Assembly (NCBI GenBank): GCA_007571305.1
Contig: RKRR01000123.1
Span: forward strand, 1-64,000
Direction of reading: 5' to 3'
DNA from: Candidatus Poribacteria bacterium
Lineage (GTDB): Bacteria; Poribacteria; WGA-4E; WGA-3G
DNA: 64,000 nucleotides
Position 1 is the first letter of the stretch. Each line of letters opens with the position of its first letter. This document shows positions 51,413 to 60,582 of the stretch, piece after piece. Position numbers and translations under genes: made by a program. The notes beneath the pieces were generated by a model, which saw only the letters and a program-made list of their open reading frames with translations, searched no databases and was not told where the DNA came from.

Positions 51413-51985
51413 TTGGTGTTTCTGTTGTGCTTCGTGTCTACGGGATGTGCCACATCCAATGTGTTGATCCTCAATAACAGGACACCAATCTATTACGGCA
51501 CAATTGATGACATTGACAGTGTCTATGATGGCGACACGATTCGGGATGTGTCTGTCCAGATCTATTCGTTTCGTTCGGAGTTATCTGATGTGAGTCAGGA
51601 ACGGTTGACGCTTTGGCCCGGCATCGAACGTCGTGCCGACGGAATTTATAGCATCGCGGACATCAGAATCGCCGGAATAGATACGCCAGAAAGACACCCA
51701 GCGCGTGCCGGACGCACTGAAGCCTCACTTCAACGGGAAAAAGAACGCGCCGCAGCTGCTACAGACTTTCTCAAAAAACTTCTACTCACAAATAGCAAGG
51801 ATGATGGCACTCTCGGATTTGTAATTCAGAATCCACAACCCGGTAAATATGCTGGTCGAATCGTCGCGGATGTCATTTGTGTCAAAGGGAATGTGTTCAC
51901 CAATGCGGCTGAGGCATTGCTGGAAGCTCGACACGCAGTCGTCTATGATGGTGGCACGAAAACGCACGATTGGGGTGCGGAATAG
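51413..51985 (+). CDS. staphylococcal-nuclease-like (SNase) lipoprotein, uncertain start
   Basis: About 190 residues. A short hydrophobic stretch ending in FVSTGCA is a lipobox, then SNase features: VYDGDTIRDV (calcium Asp), RIAGIDTPERHPA, and GKYAGRIVADVICVKGN, which together keep the catalytic Arg/Glu/Arg set. SNases cleave DNA or RNA. The frame has no ATG before the hydrophobic segment: upstream codons read ...CKK without a start, and only TTG 51413 or GTG 51416 exist, so the true start may have been lost or is a rare codon. It overlaps the next gene by about 16 bases if that gene starts at its first ORF codon, none if at 52003. Confidence 0.78.
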   Translation: MVFLLCFVSTGCATSNVLILNNRTPIYYGTIDDIDSVYDGDTIRDVSVQIYSFRSELSDVSQERLTLWPGIERRADGIYSIADIRIAGIDTPERHPARAGRTEASLQREKERAAAATDFLKKLLLTNSKDDGTLGFVIQNPQPGKYAGRIVADVICVKGNVFTNAAEALLEARHAVVYDGGTKTHDWGAE

Positions 51986-52002
51986 ATAAAAAGGAATGGC
52001 TT

Positions 52003-52962
52003 GTGAACAGACTTAAAATTGTTGTCCCTGGTGATTCTCCACCGCAAATACAAGGCTCGCCGCATCTGGAACGTTTGGAATCCTATGGAGATGTTGTTCT
52101 CTACACCGATCGACCCGAAACCCCCGAAGATCAAATTCGCCGTGCCGAAGATGCAGATATCCTCATCAATTCACGCGGGATCGTTAAGTGGCCCGCGGAA
52201 ATCTTGAGCCAACTCCCTCAGCTCAAATTGATTTCGCTCTGTTCCATCGGCACCGATATGATTGGGCTCGATGAAGCGAAAAAACGTGGAATTACCGTTT
52301 GCAATCAACCCGGGCGTACCGCTCCAGTTGTAGCGGAGCACGGGTTTGGACTGATGTTCGCACTCTCCAAAAGGTCGGCATTCCTGACAGCATCTATGAA
52401 AGCGGGTGAATGGCCACGTATGGATAACATCTACCTTCAGGGGAAAACCTTGGGAGTTATAGGCACGGGGCATATCGGTGCAGAAATGGCCCGCCTTGGA
52501 AGAGCTGTCGGAATGAACGTTGTTGCGTGGACGTATCACCCTTCAGTGGCACGCGCAGAGGCGTTGGGGGTTCAATTCGTTTCGCTGGATGAGCTGCTCC
52601 GTACTGCCGATGTTGTGAGTCTGCACGTCAGGCTGACAGAGGAGAGTCAGCATCTCATTGGGGAACGTGAACTCGGTTTGATGAAGCAGAACGCGCTCCT
52701 CATCAATGTCGCACGTGGGGGTGTAGTTGATACAGATGCATTGGTCGCAGTTTTGAACAGCGGACACCTCGGTGGCGCGGCTATTGATGTCTATGATCAA
52801 GAACCGCCCCCAGCGAACCACCCGCTTTTAGAATGTGAGCAAGTAATTTTAACTCCACATTGTGCGGATATGACCCCTGAAGGCGTTGAACTTCTCAATG
52901 AGGGCGCGGTGGACAATATCATCGCTTTTTTGGAAGGCACACCGCAGAACGTAGTTGTTTGA
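52003..52962 (+). CDS. D-2-hydroxyacid dehydrogenase
   Basis: 319 residues of the D-isomer-specific 2-hydroxyacid dehydrogenase family. The NAD-binding motif GVIGTGHIGAEMARLG, the catalytic Arg in INVARGGVVD, Glu in YDQEPPP and the His in LTPHCADMT are all present. Substrate (glycerate, phosphoglycerate, lactate or similar) not determined. GTG at 52003 has AAGGAA at the right spacing; the frame opens earlier at 51970. The hydantoinase A gene begins 38 bases later and is probably co-transcribed. Confidence 0.92.
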   Translation: MNRLKIVVPGDSPPQIQGSPHLERLESYGDVVLYTDRPETPEDQIRRAEDADILINSRGIVKWPAEILSQLPQLKLISLCSIGTDMIGLDEAKKRGITVCNQPGRTAPVVAEHGFGLMFALSKRSAFLTASMKAGEWPRMDNIYLQGKTLGVIGTGHIGAEMARLGRAVGMNVVAWTYHPSVARAEALGVQFVSLDELLRTADVVSLHVRLTEESQHLIGERELGLMKQNALLINVARGGVVDTDALVAVLNSGHLGGAAIDVYDQEPPPANHPLLECEQVILTPHCADMTPEGVELLNEGAVDNIIAFLEGTPQNVVV

Positions 52963-53000
52963 GGTTTTGTTAGAGAAACCGTCACGGTGAAGGAAAAAAG

Positions 53001-55223
53001 ATGAAATTGATCCCAGATGAGTCTCAATCTCATCAAAAACCGATTTTCGACAACGGAGAAAATCAAGTAACAATTTCCACAGTTAAAAATATCGGCGTTG
53101 ATACGGGTGGCACCTTCACCGACATTGTGATGCGTATTGATGGCGACCTGTTCATACACAAAGTCCTGTCCACGCCGCAGAACCCTGCCCTCGCCGTCAT
53201 CCAAGGTGTCAGTGAAATTTTGCGTATGCACGGCACCGATACCGAACGACTGGACATTGTTCACGGATCTACGGTAGCAACGAATGCACTTCTTGAACGT
53301 AGAGGAGCGCGTATCGCCCTCGTCACGACGAAAGATTTCGAGGATATTTTGGAGATAGGCAGACAGACACGTCCGAACCTCTATGATTTCTTCGTGGAAC
53401 GTCCCGCGCCTCTTGTCCCCGCCGATAGACGTTTCGGTGTATCGGAACGAACACTACACACAGGTGACATCCAGGCTGAGATTGAATCCAGCGATTTAGA
53501 GGCACTCGCGTCCGAGCTCGCTACATTGGAACTTGATGCCATCGCGATTTGTTTCCTCTTTGCCTACGTTAACCCGCAGAACGAACAGATTGTTGCAAAG
53601 TATCTTGCACGACTTGGTCTACCCGTCTCATGCTCCCACGAAGTCTTACCGGAATATCGAGAGTATGCCCGTTTTAGCACTACTGTAGCGAACGCGTATA
53701 TCCGTCCGACTTTGGAGAGGCATCTCTCTACGTTGATAGATTCTGACGTGCTGCACAACTTTAACGAAACCGCAGCCCGTAATGAAATGGAGTGCGACTC
53801 GAACACGAAAAACGTCAAGAAACAAAAGGCCGATACTTACCCGCAAAGTAAAATTAAAAAAGTGTTCCGTTTGATGCTCTCCAACGGAGGGTGCGTTTCT
53901 GCTAAGAACTTTGAATCCGCGGGTATCCGCACAGTCCTTTCCGGTCCCGCTGGTGGTGTTATTGGAGCATCCGAAGTCGCCAAAACCGCTGGCTACGACC
54001 AAATCATCACATTTGATATGGGCGGCACTTCAACAGATGTGAGTCTCTGCAATAGCGGCATCTCGCTCACGACTGAGAGTACGATTAGTGGACTCCCCAT
54101 CAAAGTTCCACTGATTGATATTCACACCGTCGGTGCAGGGGGTGGTTCTATTGCGACTGTGGATACCGGTGGCGCACTCCGTGTCGGACCCGAAAGTGCG
54201 GGAGCAGATCCAGGGCCCATCTGCTACGGAAACGACGGAGCAGATGTCACAGTAACCGATGCAAATCTCTACTTGGGACGTATCGCGGCGACCCAGTTTT
54301 TAGGGGGAGCTATGTCTCTTGACTCCGATAAGACGCGGATACACCTTGAAGAATTTGCACAACGTCTTGGCGTTCCACCACTTCAAGCGGCAGATGGTAT
54401 TCTTAAGGTTGCTAACGCTGCGATGGAACGCGCCATCAAAGTCATCTCTGTAGAACGTGGGTTTGATACGCGCGATTTCACGCTCGTTTCTTTTGGTGGT
54501 GCTGGTGGTCTACATGCCGCATTTATGGCGGAAAATCTAGGTATCCGGACAGTGCTTATTCCACCAAATGGCGGTTTGCTTTCTGCTTACGGGATGCTCT
54601 TTGCAGATGTCGTTAAAGATTATTCGCAGACAGTACTATGGCAGTTTGAAAAGAGCAGCGAAGGTAACGAAAGTCTTGTTAAAGCGTTGAATGAAGGTTT
54701 TGGCACACTCTTGAGCCGCGCAGAAGATGAGATGGAAATTGAGGGATTTGCCTCTCACCAACTTAAAATTGACCGTTCACTTGATATGCGATATGAGGGA
54801 CAGTCTTATGAGTTGAATATCCCATGTTTTACCAAGGAACATGTTCCGTCAAATGAAATAGTGGAAATCCTTGTTGCAAAATTTCACGCTGCGCATGAGT
54901 TGCGGTTTGGTTATGCCCGAACCGATGCCCCAGTGGAGGTGGTGAACCTTCGGCTTACAACTACTGGGGAAACCGACAAGCCCCCCATCCAATCAGTTCC
55001 ACTCGTCGGTGCTGATGCCTCTGAAGCGTTTACTGTCCAAGATCCTGTTATTTTTGAGGGTGAAGCACTCCCAACGGATTTCTACCGCCGTGAGGCGTTG
55101 GGGCCCGGCAACCGAATCGCAGGTCCCGCGATTGTGACAGAATTTAGTGCAACGACTGTTATTCCGCCAAATTTTTCTGCTGTTGTTGATGTCTACCAGA
55201 ATCTTATTTTGAGCAGAAAATAA
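53001..55223 (+). CDS. hydantoinase/oxoprolinase A-type ATPase subunit with an in-frame repeat insertion
   Basis: 740 residues. ASKHA-type ATPase: GVDTGGTFTDIVMRI near residue 30, HGSTVATNALLERRGARIAL, TVLSGPAGGVIGASEV, FDMGGTSTDVSL, and DIHTVGAGGGSIATVD, all typical of HyuA/OplA subunits that open hydantoin or 5-oxoproline rings with ATP. Residues 258-287 are coded by a 90-bp dispersed repeat (53772-53861) inserted in frame between the YIRPTLERHLSTL segment and FRLMLSNGG, where homologs have only a short linker. Usually the B subunit (HyuB) follows; here none does, only a methyltransferase on the opposite strand. Confidence 0.9.
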   Translation: MKLIPDESQSHQKPIFDNGENQVTISTVKNIGVDTGGTFTDIVMRIDGDLFIHKVLSTPQNPALAVIQGVSEILRMHGTDTERLDIVHGSTVATNALLERRGARIALVTTKDFEDILEIGRQTRPNLYDFFVERPAPLVPADRRFGVSERTLHTGDIQAEIESSDLEALASELATLELDAIAICFLFAYVNPQNEQIVAKYLARLGLPVSCSHEVLPEYREYARFSTTVANAYIRPTLERHLSTLIDSDVLHNFNETAARNEMECDSNTKNVKKQKADTYPQSKIKKVFRLMLSNGGCVSAKNFESAGIRTVLSGPAGGVIGASEVAKTAGYDQIITFDMGGTSTDVSLCNSGISLTTESTISGLPIKVPLIDIHTVGAGGGSIATVDTGGALRVGPESAGADPGPICYGNDGADVTVTDANLYLGRIAATQFLGGAMSLDSDKTRIHLEEFAQRLGVPPLQAADGILKVANAAMERAIKVISVERGFDTRDFTLVSFGGAGGLHAAFMAENLGIRTVLIPPNGGLLSAYGMLFADVVKDYSQTVLWQFEKSSEGNESLVKALNEGFGTLLSRAEDEMEIEGFASHQLKIDRSLDMRYEGQSYELNIPCFTKEHVPSNEIVEILVAKFHAAHELRFGYARTDAPVEVVNLRLTTTGETDKPPIQSVPLVGADASEAFTVQDPVIFEGEALPTDFYRREALGPGNRIAGPAIVTEFSATTVIPPNFSAVVDVYQNLILSRK
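53772..53861 (+). repeat. start-site repeat inserted in frame within the hydantoinase A gene
   Basis: Left end GCAGCCCGTAATGAAATGGA and right end CCGCAAAGTAAAATTAAAAA match the intergenic copies (for example 18662-18739). The 90 bp equal 30 codons without a stop. The right end lost the AAGGA core (AAAGTA) and is followed by GTG. Confidence 0.8.
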
Positions 55224-55279
55224 TTGAATGTCTCTGAACAGTAGATTGGATTCGCTTGAGCCGCGTCTGGCATTGGTTT

Positions 55280-56422
55280 TCAAGGTGTGGTATCTGCTGG
55301 ATTGAATTTGACGATTTCCTCCCAAAGCATGTTCCCTTCTGCATCGCAATATTTCCCGATGAATTCAGCAGTAAACTTGTTGACGACTTTAGCATACTCT
55401 TGCCTAAACCGCTCATTCTTTTCCTCCGCTTGGTGTCCTAAAGGTTCAATGATGTCAGTATATAGGTTGTGATCCCCTGAAATGAATTCCCAAAATTTTT
55501 GTCCACACAATTTCAAGTAATCACCTTTATCCGGTTTTCGATCCTTTTCAAACAACTGATATTGTGTTGGCTTTATATTTTCCCGTGCTAGTTGATAATA
55601 CTCCGGCAAAATTTCAATACCGACGGAATTTCTCAATAACTTTTGAGCGACTTGACACGTCGTACCAGACCCAGCAAACGGATCCAGCACCCAATCATTT
55701 TCTTCCGTAAACAACCTTATAAACCATTCAGGCAACGACTTCGGAAAAACGGCACTGTGTTTGCGGTTTCCTGTTTCCGTTGCTAAGTGCAAAACGTTCG
55801 TTGGATATGCCATTTTTCGGTCAACCCAATTGGAAACGTTCTTCCCAAATCCTCTCCCTACTTTCGAGGTGTCCCGATTCTGGTCTGTCTTGCTGAGATT
55901 TTTCAATCTCTTCTCTGCCCAATCACCCATCGGCACCATGACAGCCTCTTGATACATATTGAACCTTCTGGTTTTATTAAACTGCAAACATCTCTCCCAA
56001 GCATCTCTGAATCGGTTCGGCCATTTGCCCGGATAGCAGTTCTTCTTGTGCCAAACAAACTCTTCTGTCCACAACCATCCTTGCTTTTTCATCGCGAGTA
56101 TCAATTCAATAACATAAGTATGTCGTTCTCCATCAATGGCTTGCTCCTTGATGTTTAGAATGAAGGTGCCAGATGGCTTGAGGACCCTTAAAAATTCTTC
56201 AGCGCGAGGCATAAACCAATTGACATATTCATCGGGACTGATTCCGCCATACGTTGTGGATCGGCGGTCCGCATACGGTGGGGAAGTCATAATCAGATCG
56301 AATGAATCGTCACCAAAATCGGCGAGGACTTCTAAGCAGTCCCCAAGATAAAGGTCTGTTTTTATCCGTGTCATCCAATAATCTGCCTTTGTACGAAAGC
56401 ATTTTACAGCATCATACCACAT
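55280..56422 (-). CDS. DNA methyltransferase, SPPY type, with C-terminal extension
   Basis: 380 residues, possibly starting later at 56422 (the frame opens MWYDAVKCF; the ATG before TRIKTDLYLGDCLEVL at about 56374 gives a compact start). Motif IV is MTSPPYADRRS near residue 50, the cofactor motif DPFAGSGTTCQVA near 246, the beta order. After the catalytic core about 100 more residues follow (YLKLCGQKFWEFISGDHNLY through NPADTTP), unlike minimal methyltransferases; they resemble part of a restriction-enzyme-like domain only by eye. No separate restriction gene adjoins. Confidence 0.85.
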   Translation of the reverse strand: MWYDAVKCFRTKADYWMTRIKTDLYLGDCLEVLADFGDDSFDLIMTSPPYADRRSTTYGGISPDEYVNWFMPRAEEFLRVLKPSGTFILNIKEQAIDGERHTYVIELILAMKKQGWLWTEEFVWHKKNCYPGKWPNRFRDAWERCLQFNKTRRFNMYQEAVMVPMGDWAEKRLKNLSKTDQNRDTSKVGRGFGKNVSNWVDRKMAYPTNVLHLATETGNRKHSAVFPKSLPEWFIRLFTEENDWVLDPFAGSGTTCQVAQKLLRNSVGIEILPEYYQLARENIKPTQYQLFEKDRKPDKGDYLKLCGQKFWEFISGDHNLYTDIIEPLGHQAEEKNERFRQEYAKVVNKFTAEFIGKYCDAEGNMLWEEIVKFNPADTTP

Positions 56423-56597
56423 GTGCTAAGGGAAGCCAAACAGAAAGATTGTATAGATCAAAGTCATTCAATTGTCAGTGGGTGTTGGCAAATTGGGAGG
56501 GAAATCTGAGAGGAAAGTGGAAGAACAAGAGTTGGAAGAATGAAAAGATGCGTTTTATGGGAGAATTGAACGTCTCTGATAGCAGCTCGCGAATTCT

Positions 56598-56626
56598 TTG
56601 ACATATAGGACAAGGTTTGGTATACT
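56598..56626 (+). promoter_or_regulatory. sigma70-type promoter of the ManD-like gene
   Basis: TTGACA at 56598-56603 and TATACT at 56621-56626, spacer 17. Transcription would start about 35 bases before the TTG at 56668. Confidence 0.8.
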
Positions 56627-56667
56627 TTGAGCATTGCAAAGGTTGAGAAAACAGGAGAATTATCACC

Positions 56668-57861
56668 TTGAAGATTACAGATGTAAAAACGATTCTGACG
56701 GCACCCAACGGGACTCGGCTTGTTGTTGTTAAAATTGAAACAAGTGAACCCGGTTTATACGGCATCGGCTGTGCTACATTTACACAGCGTCCGCTCGCTG
56801 TAGCGACTGCAGTCGATGAATATCTCAAACCCTTTCTCATTGGGAAAGATCCGGCAAACATAGAGGACATTTTCCAGACCAGTTTCGTCAGCTCCTATTG
56901 GCGGAATGGACCGGTGCTGAACAACGCGCTCAGCGGTGTGGACATTGCCTTGTGGGACATTATGGGCAAACGTGCCAATATGCCTGTCTACCAACTGCTC
57001 GGTGGTAAATGTCGTGACGCGGCAACGCTTTACGCACACGCGGGCGGTGGGACTTTCGAGGAGGTGGAGGAGAGCATCCGCCGTTATATAGAGCAAGGCT
57101 ATCGCTATGTCCGAGCACAGGTGGCGATATCAGGTTATTCGACGTATGGTGCAGGTGGTGGAAGGCGGAGTTCACCTGCTTTTGAACCGACCCCTTATGT
57201 CAATACCGTCATCAAACTCTTCGATCATTTGCGGACACAACTCGGCGATGAGATAGAACTCTTACACGACGTACATGAACGTATCCCGCCGATCCAAGCC
57301 ATTAATCTCGCGAAAGGACTGGAACCGCATAACCTCTTTTTCCTTGAAGACCCGTTTGCTCCCGAAGATGTTGACTATTTTCAACTAATGCGCCAACAGA
57401 CGAGTATCCCAATTGCGATGGGTGAATTATTCAATAACCCGAATGAGTACGTCCACCTTATCAAGGATCGGCTTATAGATTTTATCCGAGTCCATATCTC
57501 GCAAATCGGTGGTATCAGTCCTGCGCGTAAACTCGCCGCGTTCTGTGAATTCTTCGGTGTACGCACCGCATGGCACGGTCCTGGTGATGTCTCGCCAGTC
57601 GGTCATGCCGCTAACGTTGCGTTGGATCTCGCATGCTATAACTTCGGCATCCAGGAACAGCACGTCTTCGGTGAAAACACCAAAGAGGTCTTCCCCGGCT
57701 GTCCCGAAATTAGAGATGGCTGTTTTTGGGTAAATGAGGCACCAGGGCTTGGTATTGATTTAGATGAAGAGCTCGCAGCACGTTTCCCATTTCCAGAGGA
57801 TCCACTCAACGGCAGTTGGGCACCCGTGCGGCGGATGGATGGCACAGTTATCAGACCTTAA
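56668..57861 (+). CDS. D-mannonate dehydratase-like enolase-superfamily enzyme
   Basis: 397 residues, TTG start after CAGGAGA. It shows ManD/RspA features: MKITDVKTILTAPNGTRLVV, an N-terminal capping domain, SYWRNGPVLNNALSGVDIAL, a catalytic region YRYVRAQVAISGYSTYG, LHDVHERIPP, metal-binding Glu in FLEDPFAPEDVD and GELFNNPNEYVHLI, and WHGPGDVSPVG. ManD dehydrates D-mannonate to 2-keto-3-deoxygluconate, which would feed the KDPG aldolase route seen at 32 kb. Some members act on other sugar acids. It has its own promoter. Confidence 0.92.
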   Translation: MKITDVKTILTAPNGTRLVVVKIETSEPGLYGIGCATFTQRPLAVATAVDEYLKPFLIGKDPANIEDIFQTSFVSSYWRNGPVLNNALSGVDIALWDIMGKRANMPVYQLLGGKCRDAATLYAHAGGGTFEEVEESIRRYIEQGYRYVRAQVAISGYSTYGAGGGRRSSPAFEPTPYVNTVIKLFDHLRTQLGDEIELLHDVHERIPPIQAINLAKGLEPHNLFFLEDPFAPEDVDYFQLMRQQTSIPIAMGELFNNPNEYVHLIKDRLIDFIRVHISQIGGISPARKLAAFCEFFGVRTAWHGPGDVSPVGHAANVALDLACYNFGIQEQHVFGENTKEVFPGCPEIRDGCFWVNEAPGLGIDLDEELAARFPFPEDPLNGSWAPVRRMDGTVIRP

Positions 57862-57899
57862 CGTGTGATAGTTCCGTAGGGGCGGGTCTTGCATCTGCC

Positions 57900-58811
57900 T
57901 TAATCCAAGAACCCCAACCGTTTTACCTCTGTTTGTAGGGATATCCCCGTCTTTTCACGGACCTGTTTTTGGATATAGGCAATCAAGTCCAAAACATCAG
58001 CTGCTGTGGCATTGTCGATATTAAGGATAAAATTCCCGTGTACCCTTGATACCTCTGCGCCACCGATACGATGGCCTTTCAAACCACTGATGTCTATCAA
58101 CCGTCCAGCCGAATCACCGGAGGGATTCTTGAACATACATCCCGCGTTCTCTTCGGCGAAGGGTTGTGTTTCAATTTTCTGCTTGTAAAACGTTTGCATC
58201 CGTGCCGTGATTGTATCAACGTCCCCGGGTTCGAGTTTCAACCTCGCGCCTGTAGCACAGAAATAGGCATCCAAACCGCTGTGTCGGTATTCAAACGCTG
58301 CTTCAGCGTGGGTTAGGTTGACAAGTTCACCGGTATCTGTCATGACTGTGACGTTTGTAACGACATCTCCAAAACTACTTCCCCATGCACCGGCGTTCAT
58401 AATCAACGCACCGCCGACAGAACCGGGGATACCGAGTGCAAATTCTACACCGCTCAAACCCTGTCGTGACATATTTTTTGAAAGTCTTGGCAATGAGAGG
58501 CCTGCGCCGACCGAAACCGTATTCCCATCAACATCCAGTTTCGCTAACTCTCCGACTAATCTGACACTGATGCCGTTGAATCCGGTATCGCTCACCAACA
58601 GATTTGAGCCACGACCAATAATTGCGACTGGCACATCCCATTGCCGATGAAAACGAGCCAGTGCTCCCAATTCGTCTACGGTGCTGATTTCAATGTAAGC
58701 AGTGGCTTCACCACCGATACCGAAATAGGTATGCTTTGCGAGGAGTTCCCCAAACCGAATCCGTGAGTCCGAATCCTTCACAATATCCAGCAACGCATCT
58801 TTCCAATTCAT
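57900..58811 (-). CDS. murB: UDP-N-acetylenolpyruvoylglucosamine reductase
   Basis: 303 residues. FAD-binding HTYFGIGGEATAYIEISTVDEL, IGRGSNLLVSDTGFNG and GIPGSVGGALIMNAGAWGSSF, with the catalytic region AGCMFKNPSGDSAGRLID (Cys at the usual Ser/Cys position of the family) near residue 220. MurB makes UDP-MurNAc for peptidoglycan synthesis. ATG at 58811 follows GGGAGTACCTA; the frame opens at 58844. A consensus minus-strand promoter lies at 58833-58861. Confidence 0.95.
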   Translation of the reverse strand: MNWKDALLDIVKDSDSRIRFGELLAKHTYFGIGGEATAYIEISTVDELGALARFHRQWDVPVAIIGRGSNLLVSDTGFNGISVRLVGELAKLDVDGNTVSVGAGLSLPRLSKNMSRQGLSGVEFALGIPGSVGGALIMNAGAWGSSFGDVVTNVTVMTDTGELVNLTHAEAAFEYRHSGLDAYFCATGARLKLEPGDVDTITARMQTFYKQKIETQPFAEENAGCMFKNPSGDSAGRLIDISGLKGHRIGGAEVSRVHGNFILNIDNATAADVLDLIAYIQKQVREKTGISLQTEVKRLGFLD

Positions 58812-58832
58812 TAGGTACTCCCTTCTGCTCCA

Positions 58833-58861
58833 ATTATAGCACATAGGATAGAGGGGGTCAA
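58833..58861 (-). promoter_or_regulatory. sigma70-type promoter of murB
   Basis: Reading the minus strand, TTGACC (58861-58856) and TATAAT (58838-58833) are 17 bases apart, just upstream of the murB start at 58811. Confidence 0.8.
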
Positions 58862-58949
58862 AACTTAAAATGAAAATATCCAGGGCTATTTAGGGTGAAT
58901 GCTAAAAACACATAGACATTATCTGAGATTCATGTGAGCATACGATTTT

Positions 58950-59575
58950 ATGAGATATTCTATGGATTTACGTCAACGCGTCCTGAAATATACCCAAGAG
59001 GAAGGTTTTCGGTCTCCCGCAGTGTGATTTACCAGGGGTTGAAAACTCAAGTCCCGCTGATGTATGAGAAACCGGGTCCCGTGGCCCTCGCCTGCTGGAT
59101 CCGACTGCCTTGAAGCAACATGTCTTGGATTTTCCGGCCCCAGTGATGAGGGAACGTGCGGCTCTTTTTTAGGTGTCGCAGTCTTCTGTGTGGTATGGGC
59201 TTCGGAAACTCGGATATACTCGAAAAAAGAAAGCGATGCGATCAGAAACGACAGAGGTATCTTCAGGCGTTTGCGCTCCTTATTCAAGGCGGATGCAAAG
59301 CAAAAGACTTCAGTAACAGGTTAGATGAACTCTTATGTCCAAGGCTATCTTCAAATCACGTCGTCATCAGGGACAATGCCCGTCTCCACAAGACACCTTA
59401 CACACGAGAACTTACAGAAGCCACAAGGGCGGAACTCATGTTTTTACCCCTTATTCACCCGATTATCATCCGATTGAACATGATTTTGCTAATATCAGAC
59501 GAAAGTAGGAGTATCACCCTGAAAAGTCCGTTGAGGATGTTATTCACCTGTATAAGTGTTTCTAAAATCTACCAT
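58950..59575 (+). pseudogene. decayed IS630-family transposase
   Basis: MRYSMDLRQRVLKYTQEEGF at the start is the IS630 transposase N-terminus; after a stop, RCDQKRQRYLQAFALLIQGG and LLCPRLSSNHVVIRDNARLH with KTPYTRELTEATRAELMFLP, the DDE-domain catalytic segment, follow in other frames. Several stops and frameshifts break it. No intact ends were identified. It occupies most of the 58845-59674 gap. Confidence 0.75.
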
Positions 59576-59674
59576 AAATACCTCTGCGAAACATTTGAAA
59601 CCGCTTGATTTATTTCGAGAAAGATGGTAAATTACTTTCCAATTAGACTAATTTGGACGCTAAGGAGTTTTCTC

Positions 59675-60265
59675 ATGGATTTAACATACACATCAGCGAT
59701 TGCCGAAGTCATCGGAAAGTTAGAAGCGGGTAACCCACTTCCGGCACTCGTGCCACAGAAGGCATGGAATAGTGAACTGACAGACACCCTGGAAGCAGCG
59801 TCTCTTGACGAGCTTTTTCAGGGAGCATCGCTGAAAAATACGACGTTTGCTGAAGCCATTAAGAGCGGTCTACTCCTGTGGAACGATGCGCTGGATGAAT
59901 CACATACCATCTCGCAGGGGTTAGCAGATCAGACAGGTAGCTACTGGCACGGCATCATGCACCGCCGTGAACCGGATTACCCCAATTCCAAGTACTGGTT
60001 CGGTAGAGTTGGGACACACCCAATTTTCCCAGCCTTGCGTCAACGTGCACTCGAACTTTTCAAAGAAACAGCGAGCCCATCGGACGCGCTCACAGAAATC
60101 GGAGAGGCTATCGCGGCGCAAGACAGTTGGGATTCTTACCAGTTTGTTGATTGGTGCCAAACTGCCGCAGGCGACTCCGACTCGGATGTAACCCGTTTCT
60201 TGCAACAGATACAGGCAGAAGAGATTAAGTTGCTATTGGCGTACTCCTACCGAAATGCCGTTTAA
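59675..60265 (+). CDS. hypothetical cytoplasmic protein
   Basis: 196 residues with no signal or membrane segment. The middle part (GSYWHGIMHRREPDYPNSKY, WFGRVGTHPIFPALRQRALE) has a distinctive His/Arg/Trp-rich pattern, and the C-terminal part (QFVDWCQTAAGDSDSDVTRF) is helical. I recall similar unassigned proteins in environmental bacteria but cannot name a family. ATG at 59675 has CTAAGGAG; an upstream ATG at 59624 lacks one. It stands between an IS relic and a decayed gene fragment. Confidence 0.65.
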   Translation: MDLTYTSAIAEVIGKLEAGNPLPALVPQKAWNSELTDTLEAASLDELFQGASLKNTTFAEAIKSGLLLWNDALDESHTISQGLADQTGSYWHGIMHRREPDYPNSKYWFGRVGTHPIFPALRQRALELFKETASPSDALTEIGEAIAAQDSWDSYQFVDWCQTAAGDSDSDVTRFLQQIQAEEIKLLLAYSYRNAV

Positions 60266-60334
60266 CACACCAACTCACCTGCAGGAGACAGACGATGTCT
60301 CCGAGAAACGCGAGGCATCGGGTAGCGGCAATAT

Positions 60335-60484
60335 ATGGACAGCACCGGCAAGATTAGCAGCTTGTACGATGTGCGTGCGATCCTGTCTACGTTTCTGATT
60401 GACAGCACAGGTATTGTCCGCAGAGTGAATCTCCGTGGTCTTACACTTGAGAGTGCAGTTACGGAACTCGTGCGGGAAAATTGA
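60335..60484 (+). pseudogene. decayed C-terminal fragment of a TlpA/thioredoxin-like gene
   Basis: The frame ATG...TGA codes for 49 residues ending AVTELVREN with LYDVRAILSTFLIDSTGIVR, matching the C-terminus of the intact gene downstream (VRGIPSTFLIDGDGVIR). The cis-Pro of GIPSTF is Leu here and the CGPC part is missing. A remnant of a duplicated copy. The remainder of the 60266-60582 spacer is unremarkable. Confidence 0.7.
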
Positions 60485-60582
60485 GCGAATCAAGCACCTT
60501 GACTTCGTTAGATGAGGTGTTTTTCTGGATATCCCGCTAAGATCTTATTTAAATGGATCGGACACATCTAAGGAGGTTGACG

